The notes beneath the pieces are model-generated. The model did not search any database. It saw only the letters and a list, made by a program, of their open reading frames with translations, and was not told where the DNA came from. 12,770 nt of DNA from JAIPEK01 sp041685935 (GTDB lineage Bacteria > Desulfobacterota > Desulfobacteria > Desulfobacterales > Desulfobacteraceae): contig JAWLES010000061.1 in assembly GCA_041685935.1 (NCBI GenBank), positions 1-12,770 of the forward strand, in the 5' to 3' direction. A program made the position numbers and the translations under genes. Positions 1 to 5,855 of the stretch are shown piece after piece. The first letter of the stretch is position 1. Each line of letters starts with the position of its first letter.

Positions 1-1
1 C

Positions 2-394
2 TGCCTTGACGAGGTTTTGAAATACTGCAGCCAGAGGCGGCAGTTCGGTAAAAAGATCGGCGAGTTCCAGATGAACCAGGACATGATAGCGCAGATGTCT
101 GCGGAGATTGAAGCCTCGCGTATGCTGGTGTACAAGGCTGCCTGGGTCAAGGACCAGGGAAATCTTAACAACGGTCTTGACGTTGCCCAGGCAAAGTATT
201 TCGCAGGCGAGACCGCGGTGAAATGTGCAAACTATGCCATGCGCATCATGGGCGCTTACGGATATTCAACCGAATACCCTGTTGCCCGCTTTTACCGGGA
301 TGCTCCCACCTATGTCATGGTGGAGGGCTCGTCCAACATCTGCAAATGGATAATCGCCCTGGACCAGCTCGGGGTGAGAAAGGCGAACCGCTGA
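2..394 (+). CDS. Acyl-CoA dehydrogenase, C-terminal part (5' end outside window)
   Basis: C-terminal 130 residues of a flavin-dependent acyl-CoA dehydrogenase, which oxidises an acyl-CoA at the alpha-beta bond and passes electrons to electron-transferring flavoprotein. The frame is open to the left edge, so the gene starts upstream and the TTG at 17 is not a real start. Visible family marks are the RRQFGKKIGEFQ segment near the start of the C-terminal helical domain, the MRIMGAYGYSTEYPVARFYRD segment, and VEGSSNI near the end, where the Glu matches the catalytic base position of the medium-chain acyl-CoA dehydrogenase group (YEGT-type motif). The substrate cannot be told from this fragment. 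The next gene follows after 1 nt, so the two are probably co-transcribed and translationally coupled. Confidence 0.93.
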   Translation, partial: CLDEVLKYCSQRRQFGKKIGEFQMNQDMIAQMSAEIEASRMLVYKAAWVKDQGNLNNGLDVAQAKYFAGETAVKCANYAMRIMGAYGYSTEYPVARFYRDAPTYVMVEGSSNICKWIIALDQLGVRKANR

Positions 395-395
395 T

Positions 396-785
396 ATGGA
401 TGAAAAAGATCTGGCAGCAAAAACAAAAAAAACAGCTGAACTCTATTTTGACGGCGTTAAGGAAGAGGATAAGCCTTATCGGCTGTGGCGGCATTTCGAC
501 AAGGAGCTTGCAAGGGACATGTCCCTGTTTATAACCGGCACCATGTACTCAAGGGAGAAAATTCCGCACCAGACCAGGCAGCTTGTAACTGTCGGGGCGC
601 TTACGGCCATGTACAGACCTGAAGAACTCAAGCTGCATATCCATGCAGCCCTGAACGTGGGGTGCTCTTCAGAGGAAATTGCTGAAGCGGTTTTCCAGAC
701 CGGTGTCTATGCGGGTGTACCTGCCTGCAACAAGGCGCTCTCCGTTTTAAAGGAAGTGCTTGAAGATCGGGAGCAGTCCTCCTAG
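396..785 (+). CDS. Carboxymuconolactone decarboxylase (CMD/AhpD superfamily) protein
   Basis: A 129-residue protein of the carboxymuconolactone decarboxylase-like fold. The match rests on the central pattern: REKIPHQTRQLVTVGAL, then LKLHIHAALNVGCSSEEIAE, then FQTGVYAGVPACNKAL, which is the usual alpha-helical CMD core with its conserved His and Asn-Gly region. The two cysteines (in GCSSEE and PACNKA) are far apart, so the CXXC redox pair of AhpD peroxidases is absent and a peroxidase role is unlikely. The ATG lies 1 nt after the acyl-CoA dehydrogenase stop with only a weak, distant AAAGG, which suggests translational coupling. Adjacency suggests a role in the same acyl-CoA or ring-degradation pathway, but this is inference and the reaction is unknown. 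Confidence 0.85.
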   Translation: MDEKDLAAKTKKTAELYFDGVKEEDKPYRLWRHFDKELARDMSLFITGTMYSREKIPHQTRQLVTVGALTAMYRPEELKLHIHAALNVGCSSEEIAEAVFQTGVYAGVPACNKALSVLKEVLEDREQSS

Positions 786-847
786 TCCTGTCTGCTTTGC
801 CTGCATTTTAGCCTCACTTTTAGGCCGACCTTTTTGCATATACAGGC

Positions 848-903
848 GCATGTGCCCGAAAACCTCCTTTTTCAGGGCACATGCACTGAATTTACCTTTT
901 TTT
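848..903 (+). terminator. Candidate terminator after the CMD-family gene
   Basis: A perfect 10-bp inverted repeat (GCATGTGCCC at 848-857, GGGCACATGC at 875-884) can be extended inward by GAAAA/TTTTC pairs. A T-rich run follows (891-893 and 897-903), starting 6 nt after the stem. The gap to the T run makes it a less than ideal intrinsic terminator, but it sits 62 nt after the last gene of the left operon and before a new promoter. Confidence 0.5.
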
Positions 904-914
904 GAAAAAACCCC

Positions 915-944
915 TTGACATTTGTCTGCCGACCTTGTTATGTT
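915..944 (+). promoter_or_regulatory. Sigma70-type promoter for the betaine-synthesis transcript
   Basis: A consensus -35 TTGACA at 915-920, an 18-nt spacer, and a -10 TATGTT at 939-944. Transcription would start near 951, giving a leader of about 430 nt before the methyltransferase ATG at 1382, with the small ORF at 1075 inside it. The promoter call rests on sequence match only. Confidence 0.55.
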
Positions 945-948
945 TTGT

Positions 949-991
949 ACTCAAATTGATTGGACTCAAATTAATTGCATCCAAAGCAAAT
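949..991 (+). repeat. 15-base-period direct repeats just downstream of the -10 (possible operator)
   Basis: ACTCAAATTGATT (949-961) and ACTCAAATTAATT (964-976) are tandem copies with 12 of 13 bases the same and a period of 15. A third, degraded copy (ATCCAAAG) begins at 979. An inverted pair TTGC (975-978) / GCAA (986-989) overlaps the end. Their position on the transcription start suits a repressor site, but no regulator is identified. Confidence 0.35.
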
Positions 992-1074
992 GAGGCGGAA
1001 TACAGGCTCAGATTTTCAGGCCTGTCATCGAAAAAAGGTATGTCGAATTTGCGAACCCGCAAAAAGGAGGCTGT

Positions 1075-1224
1075 ATGTTGAATATACATGCGCTTAAGAA
1101 AGAAAATTTTGTGCACGGCTGTGACTGGGCAGGGTCGAGGTACTGCCGGAGTAACCGTACACCTTACAGTAACTGGTTCAGAAAAACCACCTCCTCCCTT
1201 ATCGTCACCCTCGTGGACGAGTGA
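1075..1224 (+). CDS. Candidate 49-residue small protein or leader peptide
   Basis: An ATG at 1075 is preceded at 4 nt by a near-perfect ribosome binding site (AAGGAGG, 1064-1070) and opens 49 codons to a TGA at 1222. The predicted peptide begins MLNIHALKKENFVHGCDW, has two Cys (residues 16 and 24), two Trp, a basic middle and a short hydrophobic end (SLIVTLVDE). It does not resemble a family I know. It lies between the promoter at 915-944 and the betaine-synthesis gene, 157 nt before that gene's start, so it could be a real small protein or a regulatory leader ORF. The strong ribosome binding site is the main support, and no signal peptide or clear membrane segment is seen. Confidence 0.42.
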   Translation: MLNIHALKKENFVHGCDWAGSRYCRSNRTPYSNWFRKTTSSLIVTLVDE

Positions 1225-1263
1225 AAACATATCCGTTTTTGTAAAAAACTTTCAGTACATATG

Positions 1264-1328
1264 AATCTGTGAAAACCGCAGGTTCTTAAGACAGATTTAG
1301 TCTCCCGGTTTCACATATCCGATCGGGA
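1264..1328 (+). promoter_or_regulatory. Leader RNA with mutually exclusive hairpins upstream of gsmt-sdmt
   Basis: Three overlapping stems can be drawn. H1 pairs AATCTGT (1264-1270) with ACAGATT (1291-1297), with an inner AACC/GGTT pair (1274-1277/1281-1284). H2 pairs GTGAAAACCG (1269-1278) with CGGTTTCAC (1306-1314), with one bulge. H3 pairs TCCCG (1303-1307) with CGGGA (1324-1328). H1 and H3 can coexist, but H2 excludes both, which is a two-state layout. No U run follows, so any switching would act on translation or RNA stability. It does not match a riboswitch class I can name. A separate GTTTTT/AAAAAC hairpin lies at 1235-1249. Confidence 0.3.
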
Positions 1329-1381
1329 CACATTAAAACTATATCTGGATATCAATCGATAAATAATAAGGAGAACAAGTT

Positions 1382-3010
1382 ATGCTGGATTTAAAAAGAC
1401 AGGATTTCGGAAAAGACCCGGTCAAGAAAAGAGACAGTGACAACTATGTAAAAGAGTACATAACCGGGTTTGCAGACAAGTGGGATGAACTGATAGACTG
1501 GAAAAGCCGGGCGGAGACTGAAGACAAGTTTTTCACGAAGATTCTGCGGAAACATGGTGCTCAAAAGGTTCTGGATGCCTCATGCGGGACAGGTTTCAAT
1601 TCGGTGGAACTTATAAAGGACGGGTTCGACGTGACCAGCCTGGACGGAAGCCCTGCCATGCTTGCAAGGGCTTTCAACAACGCCAAAAAGGAGAATATCA
1701 TTCTCAGGACCATCAATTCGGACTGGCGCTGGATCACCAAGGACATAGTTCACAACAGGTATGATGCTGTCATATGTCTTGGCAACTCCTTTACGCATCT
1801 GTTCAAGGACAGGGACAGGAGAAAAGTGCTGGCTGAATTTTATTCAGTACTTAAGAATGACGGCATTCTGATTCTGGATCAGCGAAATTACGATACCATG
1901 CTGGACGAGGGTTTCTCTTCCAAACACAAGTACTACTATGCAGGCAACAAGGTAAAGGCCGAGCCTGAATACCTGGATGAAGGTCTTGCCCGGTTCAAGT
2001 ACGAGTTTAATGACGGATCGGTCTATCACCTCAATATGTGTCCGCTGAGAAAAGATTATACAAAGCATCTGCTCAAGGATGCAGGATATCAGCGAATCAC
2101 AACTTTCGGCGATTTCAGAAGGGATTTCGATATCAGCAATGCGGATTTTCTGATTCATGTGGCTGAAAAAGAGTACATGGAGCAGTCCTACACAGGCTCC
2201 AACCGTGTGGCAAGGGACTATTACAACAGCCATGACGCCGACGAATTCTATTACAGTGTATGGGGCGGAGAGGACATTCACATCGGGATTTACCATGATG
2301 CGGATGAATCCATTTCGGACGCAAGCCGCAGGACGGTTGAAAAAATGGCCTCAATGGTGGACATCAACGAGAGCACCACAATCTGTGATATCGGTGCGGG
2401 TTACGGCGGTGCAGCCCGTCAGCTCGCCTCCAGATACGGATGCAGGGTATGCTGCGTGAACATCAGCGAGGTTGAAAACAAAAGAAATCGTGAAAAGAAC
2501 CGTCAGAGAGGCCTGGATCATTTAATAGAAGTATATGACGGGACATTTGATGATATTCCGTATGAAGATGAGTCCTTTGACATTGTATGGAGTGAAGATG
2601 CGATTCTGCACAGTGACAAAAAGCAGGATGTGTTCCATGAGGTGGAACGGGTTCTGAAAAAAGGCGGATCATTCATTTTCACTGATCCCATGCAGAAAGA
2701 CGGTGTGGAAATTGATGAGCTTCAGCCGATACTCGACCGGATAAACCTTGATGAAATGGGCTCCATCGGAAAGTACAAACAAATGGCTAAAGAGGCGGGC
2801 CTCAAGGAGGTTGAAGTTGTGGACCTGTCTGACCATCTCCCGGTCCACTACGACAGGGTTAGATCAGTACTGGAAGATGACTATGAGGGCATCACAAAGA
2901 TCTCCAGCCACAAATATGTGGACAAGATGATCAAGGGTCTGACTCACTGGGTTGATGGCGGAAACAAAGGCAACCTGGCCTGGGCAATCATGCTGTTTGA
3001 AAAGAAATAA
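1382..3010 (+). CDS. Bifunctional glycine/sarcosine and sarcosine/dimethylglycine N-methyltransferase (glycine betaine synthesis)
   Basis: A 542-residue fusion of two SAM-dependent class I methyltransferases. Together they should carry out the three methylations glycine to sarcosine to dimethylglycine to glycine betaine (EC 2.1.1.156 and 2.1.1.157) in the cytoplasm. The N-terminal half (about 1-265) is GSMT-like, with YVKEYITGFADKWDELIDWK and SAM motif I VLDASCGTGFNS at 63-74. The C-terminal half (about 266-542) is SDMT-like, with FYYSVWGGEDIHIGIY around 289-304, motif I ICDIGAGYGGAAR at 334-346 and FDIVWSEDAILHS further on. Separate GSMT and SDMT proteins are each about 270-280 residues, so the length fits a full fusion such as that known from Actinopolyspora halophila. 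The start is fixed by AAGGAG at 1368-1373, 8 nt upstream. The gene has its own leader and terminator, so it is probably transcribed alone or with the small ORF. Osmotic induction is likely but not shown. Confidence 0.93.
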   Translation: MLDLKRQDFGKDPVKKRDSDNYVKEYITGFADKWDELIDWKSRAETEDKFFTKILRKHGAQKVLDASCGTGFNSVELIKDGFDVTSLDGSPAMLARAFNNAKKENIILRTINSDWRWITKDIVHNRYDAVICLGNSFTHLFKDRDRRKVLAEFYSVLKNDGILILDQRNYDTMLDEGFSSKHKYYYAGNKVKAEPEYLDEGLARFKYEFNDGSVYHLNMCPLRKDYTKHLLKDAGYQRITTFGDFRRDFDISNADFLIHVAEKEYMEQSYTGSNRVARDYYNSHDADEFYYSVWGGEDIHIGIYHDADESISDASRRTVEKMASMVDINESTTICDIGAGYGGAARQLASRYGCRVCCVNISEVENKRNREKNRQRGLDHLIEVYDGTFDDIPYEDESFDIVWSEDAILHSDKKQDVFHEVERVLKKGGSFIFTDPMQKDGVEIDELQPILDRINLDEMGSIGKYKQMAKEAGLKEVEVVDLSDHLPVHYDRVRSVLEDDYEGITKISSHKYVDKMIKGLTHWVDGGNKGNLAWAIMLFEKK

Positions 3011-3055
3011 CAGAACAGCGGGTCGATTTTTACCAGGAAATCTGCCTTACTGAGC

Positions 3056-3096
3056 AAAGGGCGGCGGGATTGAAAAAAGATCCTTCCGCCCTTTTT
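3056..3096 (+). terminator. Intrinsic terminator of the betaine-synthesis gene
   Basis: AAAGGGCGG (3056-3064) pairs with CCGCCCTTT (3086-3094), with an inner GGAT/ATCC pair (3067-3070/3080-3083), followed by a T run (3092-3096). It lies in the 108-base gap between two converging genes. On the minus strand only three Ts follow the stem, so it would serve the leftward cobT less well. Confidence 0.82.
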
Positions 3097-3118
3097 CCTT
3101 TTCTGCAGGCTAAATGGT

Positions 3119-4180
3119 TCAGCAGGTTGCTCCTGCCACTTTCGCTTCTTCAAAAGTCAGGATGTCCGCCAGAACCCTGGTGGAGGCGTCGATCAGTTCA
3201 AAAGCAAGGGCTGCGCCCGTGCCTTCTCCGAGCCTGAGCCCCATGTCCAGGAGCGGTTCGATCCCGAGCCTTTCATGCATAAAGCTATGGCCGACCTCAA
3301 CTGAACGGTGGCTGGCAAAGAGGTATTTTCTGGCACCAGGCGCAAGCTCACATGCAATCAGGGCGCCGGCCGTGGATATCAGTCCGTCGCATACCACCGG
3401 TATCCCGTTTGCTGCCGCACCGATCACCAGGCCGGCAAGCCCGCCGATCTCGAATCCTCCCACCTTGGATAAAACCCCGATCGGATCTTCAGGATCAACC
3501 TGATTGATGTGGAGTCCTTTCCGGATCACACGGATTTTATTCTTCAGCATACGATCATCTATTCCGGTGCCGCGTCCTGTGAGTTTTTCCGGGTGGATAC
3601 CGGAAAATGCGGCAATTACCGCCGTAGACGGGGTCGTGTTGCCGATTCCCATATCCCCGGTGCCAAGAATGTCAACCGGAGTATTCTTCTGAAGCTCTTC
3701 CACGATTTCAATCCCTGCGGTGATGGCTTGTTCCGCTTCCTGTCGCGACATGGCCGGCCCCTTGGTGAAGTTGTCTGTGCTTTTGCGGATTTTTTTGTGA
3801 AAGATCGGCAGGTTCGGGTCAAAATCATAATTGACCCCGAAATCGGCCACCCTGACGTCTGCCCCGGCGTGCCGGGCCAGGACGTTTATGGATGCACCGC
3901 CGTTGACGAAGTTGTCCACCATCTGCGGGGTAACTTCCTGTGGAAAAAGGGTAACCCCTTCTTCCACCACGCCGTGGTCGCCTGCGCAGGTCACAACCAC
4001 TTTTCTGTCCAGCCGGACATCAAGGGTGCCCTTTATGGACGCCAGCTTGGCGCTGATGCTTTCGAGCATCCCAAGACTGCCTGCGGGCCGGGCCTGGGCG
4101 GCAAGTCTTTCCTGTGCTGCTTTTTCAATACTTCGATTCGGGTCTTTGATTTTAGAAACGGCTTCGGTTATGGTCTTCAT
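3119..4180 (-). CDS. cobT: Nicotinate-nucleotide--dimethylbenzimidazole phosphoribosyltransferase
   Basis: CobT (EC 2.4.2.21) moves ribose phosphate from nicotinate mononucleotide to dimethylbenzimidazole or a related base, making the alpha-ribotide that becomes the lower ligand of cobalamin. The 353 residues match the family's usual length (Salmonella CobT has 356). Visible motifs are RPAGSLG (31-37), CAGDHGV (65-71), GTGDMGIGNTT (173-183) and LGEGTGAA (317-324), whose Glu319 corresponds to the catalytic Glu317 of Salmonella CobT. The start is supported by AGGAG (4188-4192) 7 nt upstream. No other cobalamin gene is adjacent. Expression should fall when B12 is plentiful, through the riboswitch directly upstream. 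Confidence 0.97.
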   Translation of the reverse strand: MKTITEAVSKIKDPNRSIEKAAQERLAAQARPAGSLGMLESISAKLASIKGTLDVRLDRKVVVTCAGDHGVVEEGVTLFPQEVTPQMVDNFVNGGASINVLARHAGADVRVADFGVNYDFDPNLPIFHKKIRKSTDNFTKGPAMSRQEAEQAITAGIEIVEELQKNTPVDILGTGDMGIGNTTPSTAVIAAFSGIHPEKLTGRGTGIDDRMLKNKIRVIRKGLHINQVDPEDPIGVLSKVGGFEIGGLAGLVIGAAANGIPVVCDGLISTAGALIACELAPGARKYLFASHRSVEVGHSFMHERLGIEPLLDMGLRLGEGTGAALAFELIDASTRVLADILTFEEAKVAGATC

Positions 4181-4203
4181 GCAGGTTCTCCTGGATCAAT
4201 ATC

Positions 4204-4231
4204 CGGTTCCGGCACAAAAAAACCGGAACCG
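4204..4231 (-). promoter_or_regulatory. Second hairpin between riboswitch terminator and cobT
   Basis: On the transcribed strand, CGGTTCCGG (4231-4223) is repeated in inverted form as CCGGAACCG (4212-4204), with the U run in the loop. The first arm is also the 3' arm of the riboswitch terminator, so in a read-through transcript this 9-bp hairpin would compete with the terminator stem. It leaves the cobT ribosome binding site (4188-4192) unpaired. Confidence 0.55.
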
Positions 4232-4272
4232 ACAAATTATTCGTCAGTCCCGGGATTTGCCATCTCCCTGGG
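4216..4272 (-). terminator. Expression platform of the cobalamin riboswitch (terminator and antiterminator)
   Basis: Reading leftward, CCGGGACTGAC (4253-4243) pairs over 11 positions (two G-U) with GTCGGTTCCGG (4233-4223) around a 9-nt loop and is followed by seven U (4222-4216), which is a standard intrinsic terminator. The competing upstream hairpin pairs CCCAGGGA (4272-4265, one bulge) with TCCCGGG (4255-4249) and takes the 5' arm of the terminator. This is the layout of a riboswitch acting by premature termination, with ligand binding presumably favouring the terminator. Confidence 0.8.
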
Positions 4273-4281
4273 AAGATTCCA

Positions 4282-4457
4282 TGTGCACGGCAGGTCTTCT
4301 GACTTACGGATCAACCACGTCCCTGCGCCTTCCCGCAGACTTTGAGGCAACAGCCTGCAGTGGCGTGTTTGCAGGGGGTGTCCCCGATTACAGCGGCGGG
4401 ACCGTCCCGGAATTAAACCGGATTCCCTATTAAGGCTATTCAAGCCGCCATGCAACA
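4282..4457 (-). promoter_or_regulatory. Cobalamin (AdoCbl-type) riboswitch aptamer upstream of cobT
   Basis: The transcribed strand carries the B12 box AGTCAGAAGACCTGCC (4304-4289), the GCCACTG element (4364-4358), and the conserved core from AATAGGGAATCCGG onward with GGGACGGTCCCGCCGCTGTA. The closing P1 stem can be drawn between TGTTGCATGGC (4457-4447) and GCCGTGCACA (4291-4282). The element lies between a promoter and cobT, whose product completes the lower ligand of B12, so feedback control fits. Confidence 0.96.
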
Positions 4458-4476
4458 TTCCAAATATATAAATGCG

Positions 4477-4505
4477 GTAATACTATGCCGGCTTTATTCT
4501 GTCAA
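4477..4505 (-). promoter_or_regulatory. Promoter of the riboswitch-cobT transcript
   Basis: Minus-strand TTGACA (4505-4500), a 17-nt spacer and TATTAC (4482-4477). Initiation would be near 4470, just ahead of the riboswitch P1 stem at 4457, as expected for a riboswitch leader. Confidence 0.65.
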
Positions 4506-4524
4506 ATCTAAAAGCCGGCTTTAT
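4487..4524 (-). repeat. Paired ATAAAGCCGGC repeats flanking the cobT -35 box
   Basis: The 11-mer GCCGGCTTTAT occurs at 4487-4497 and again at 4514-4524 on the plus strand, a period of 27. The second copy is part of a 12-base perfect palindrome AAAGCCGGCTTT (4511-4522). Because GCCGGC is itself palindromic, the copies can also form a 9-bp stem whose loop holds the -35 TTGACA. This could be an operator, or part of a weak terminator for the hydrolase gene ending at 4544. Confidence 0.45.
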
Positions 4525-4543
4525 GGATATTTTTTTTGGAAAA

Positions 4544-5371
4544 CTAAGGGTTGAATGGAATAAGACGGGAATCCCCGGATGAGCCTGTAAATTTACCGAC
4601 CTCGGACCGGATAAGCTCCCGCCCTGATAACAGTATGTCATTGTGACCCGTGTTCTCAATCTCAAAGAGGTCTGCATCCTTCTTAAAACTGCTGATCTGT
4701 TCCCTTGCAAACCTGATTGGAATGACGGTGTCATCTTTACCGTGGAATGCTAACACCGGAATATCAACGTTTGCAGCCCATACATCTGCGGGGAACCTGT
4801 TCCTGGAGAGCAGCCGGACCGGCAGAATGGGATAGTGAGCAGCAGCCACATCCGCAATCGAGGTGTAAGGGGATATCAGAATAAGGCCGTTCACATCAGT
4901 TTCACCGGCAAGCCAGGTGACAACTCCGGTTCCCAGGGACTCTCCCGCCAAATAAACCGGCAGGGAATCCGAATACTCCTTCCGTATATAACGGACAAGG
5001 TTCAAAGCTTCCTGCAAAATGATCGATTCACCCGGCTTGCGTGTATCACCACCATACCCCGGGTATTCAAACACGGCAAGGTTGGCTGGAAGGTCCCCGA
5101 ACATGTCCATAAAATACATCCTGTCACATGCACAGCCTGCATTCCCGTGGAAGAAGATCATCCAGAACGAGGCGTTTTGGGTTTTACGCAGGTAAAACCG
5201 CGTGCCGTCTTCCCTGACTGGAACTACCCCCGTTTTTTCAGCTTCAGGGCATTTCCCGAATGTTCCCGAAGGAAAGTACATCATTTTCTCCTGGAAGAAA
5301 AAGGCAAATATAACAATGAAACAGTAAACCACAATGCATATGAATATTATTTTAACGAGGAGAATGGCCAT
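4544..5371 (-). CDS. Membrane-anchored alpha/beta hydrolase (YfhR/ABHD13-like serine hydrolase)
   Basis: A 275-residue protein with one N-terminal membrane segment (about 4-26) and an alpha/beta hydrolase domain outside or beside the membrane. Visible catalytic features are the oxyanion-hole FHGNAG (74-79), the nucleophile elbow GESLG with Ser145 (143-147), the acid in HGKDDTVIP (probably Asp214), and His243 in NTGHND. Together they resemble the BEM46/YfhR group, which often acts on esters or acyl groups; the substrate is unknown. The ATG at 5371 is 7 nt after the previous gene's stop, with only a distant AAGGTG, so it probably relies on coupled translation. It is the last gene of the sigma-factor cluster, so a job in envelope lipid or acyl maintenance is a reasonable inference. 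Confidence 0.88.
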   Translation of the reverse strand: MAILLVKIIFICIVVYCFIVIFAFFFQEKMMYFPSGTFGKCPEAEKTGVVPVREDGTRFYLRKTQNASFWMIFFHGNAGCACDRMYFMDMFGDLPANLAVFEYPGYGGDTRKPGESIILQEALNLVRYIRKEYSDSLPVYLAGESLGTGVVTWLAGETDVNGLILISPYTSIADVAAAHYPILPVRLLSRNRFPADVWAANVDIPVLAFHGKDDTVIPIRFAREQISSFKKDADLFEIENTGHNDILLSGRELIRSEVGKFTGSSGDSRLIPFNP

Positions 5372-5378
5372 TTTGATA

Positions 5379-5855
5379 TTACAACACCTTTCCTGAAATA
5401 TTGAAAAGAAGATATCCTTTTTTATGGCGGGGTCCGCCTATGGTGATGCTCCGGTTCCTGTCAAGCATGATTTCCGTGCTGAAGACCAGTTTGCCTGATT
5501 CCTCAATGGCGACCAGGTATCTGATCCTGTTGCCGGTGCCGGACAGCGGTGTTGCCGCAAGGTTTCCGCCGCCCGGCAATTTGACCTTTCCTCGGTTTTG
5601 AAAAGGAAGTTTCATGGTTTCCACCTTGAGCAGCCTGTATGAGGTGTATTTGAAAACCGATTTCAGCTCACCTGCAAGATGTTCAAGCTCCGGGTCAAGG
5701 TGGGGCCGGCCGGATGATGAAGCATGGATCACCTTGACGTTCGTCAGAACCACTGGTCCGGCAAGGCAATCCTGTGGAAAAAGTAAAACCGGAAAGGCGG
5801 TAAGAAAGGAAACTGTCATTATCAAAGGCAAGTGCATGAATTTTCTTTTTTCCAT
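5379..5855 (-). CDS. Secreted or periplasmic protein of unknown function
   Basis: A 158-residue protein that I do not recognise. With the chosen ATG at 5855 it starts MEKRKFMHLPL and has a basic end plus a hydrophobic stretch (about 8-28) that fits a signal peptide, with cleavage possible after CLA. The mature part is about 125 residues, with no cysteines, rich in beta-type patterns (KVIHASSSGR, FKYTSYRLLK, NRIRYLVAIEESG, YLLFNISGKVL). The start overlaps the anti-sigma stop as TGATG, a typical coupling arrangement; a longer start at 5873 and a shorter one at 5837 are possible. Its fixed place between an anti-sigma factor and a hydrolase suggests an envelope role. Confidence 0.75.
   Translation of the reverse strand: MEKRKFMHLPLIMTVSFLTAFPVLLFPQDCLAGPVVLTNVKVIHASSSGRPHLDPELEHLAGELKSVFKYTSYRLLKVETMKLPFQNRGKVKLPGGGNLAATPLSGTGNRIRYLVAIEESGKLVFSTEIMLDRNRSITIGGPRHKKGYLLFNISGKVL

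Noticed and set aside
892..1230. 112-codon ORF on the minus strand in the leader region
   Set aside because: It runs antisense through the promoter, repeats and small ORF, has no ribosome binding site and a low-complexity composition, and ends by reading through the terminator T run.
3509..4345. 278-codon plus-strand ORF opposite cobT and its riboswitch
   Set aside because: It is antisense to a clear cobT with all catalytic motifs and to a well-formed riboswitch; composition is that of a shadow frame.
4237..4458. 73-codon minus-strand ORF upstream of cobT
   Set aside because: It lies wholly within the cobalamin riboswitch and its expression platform, which explain the sequence conservation.
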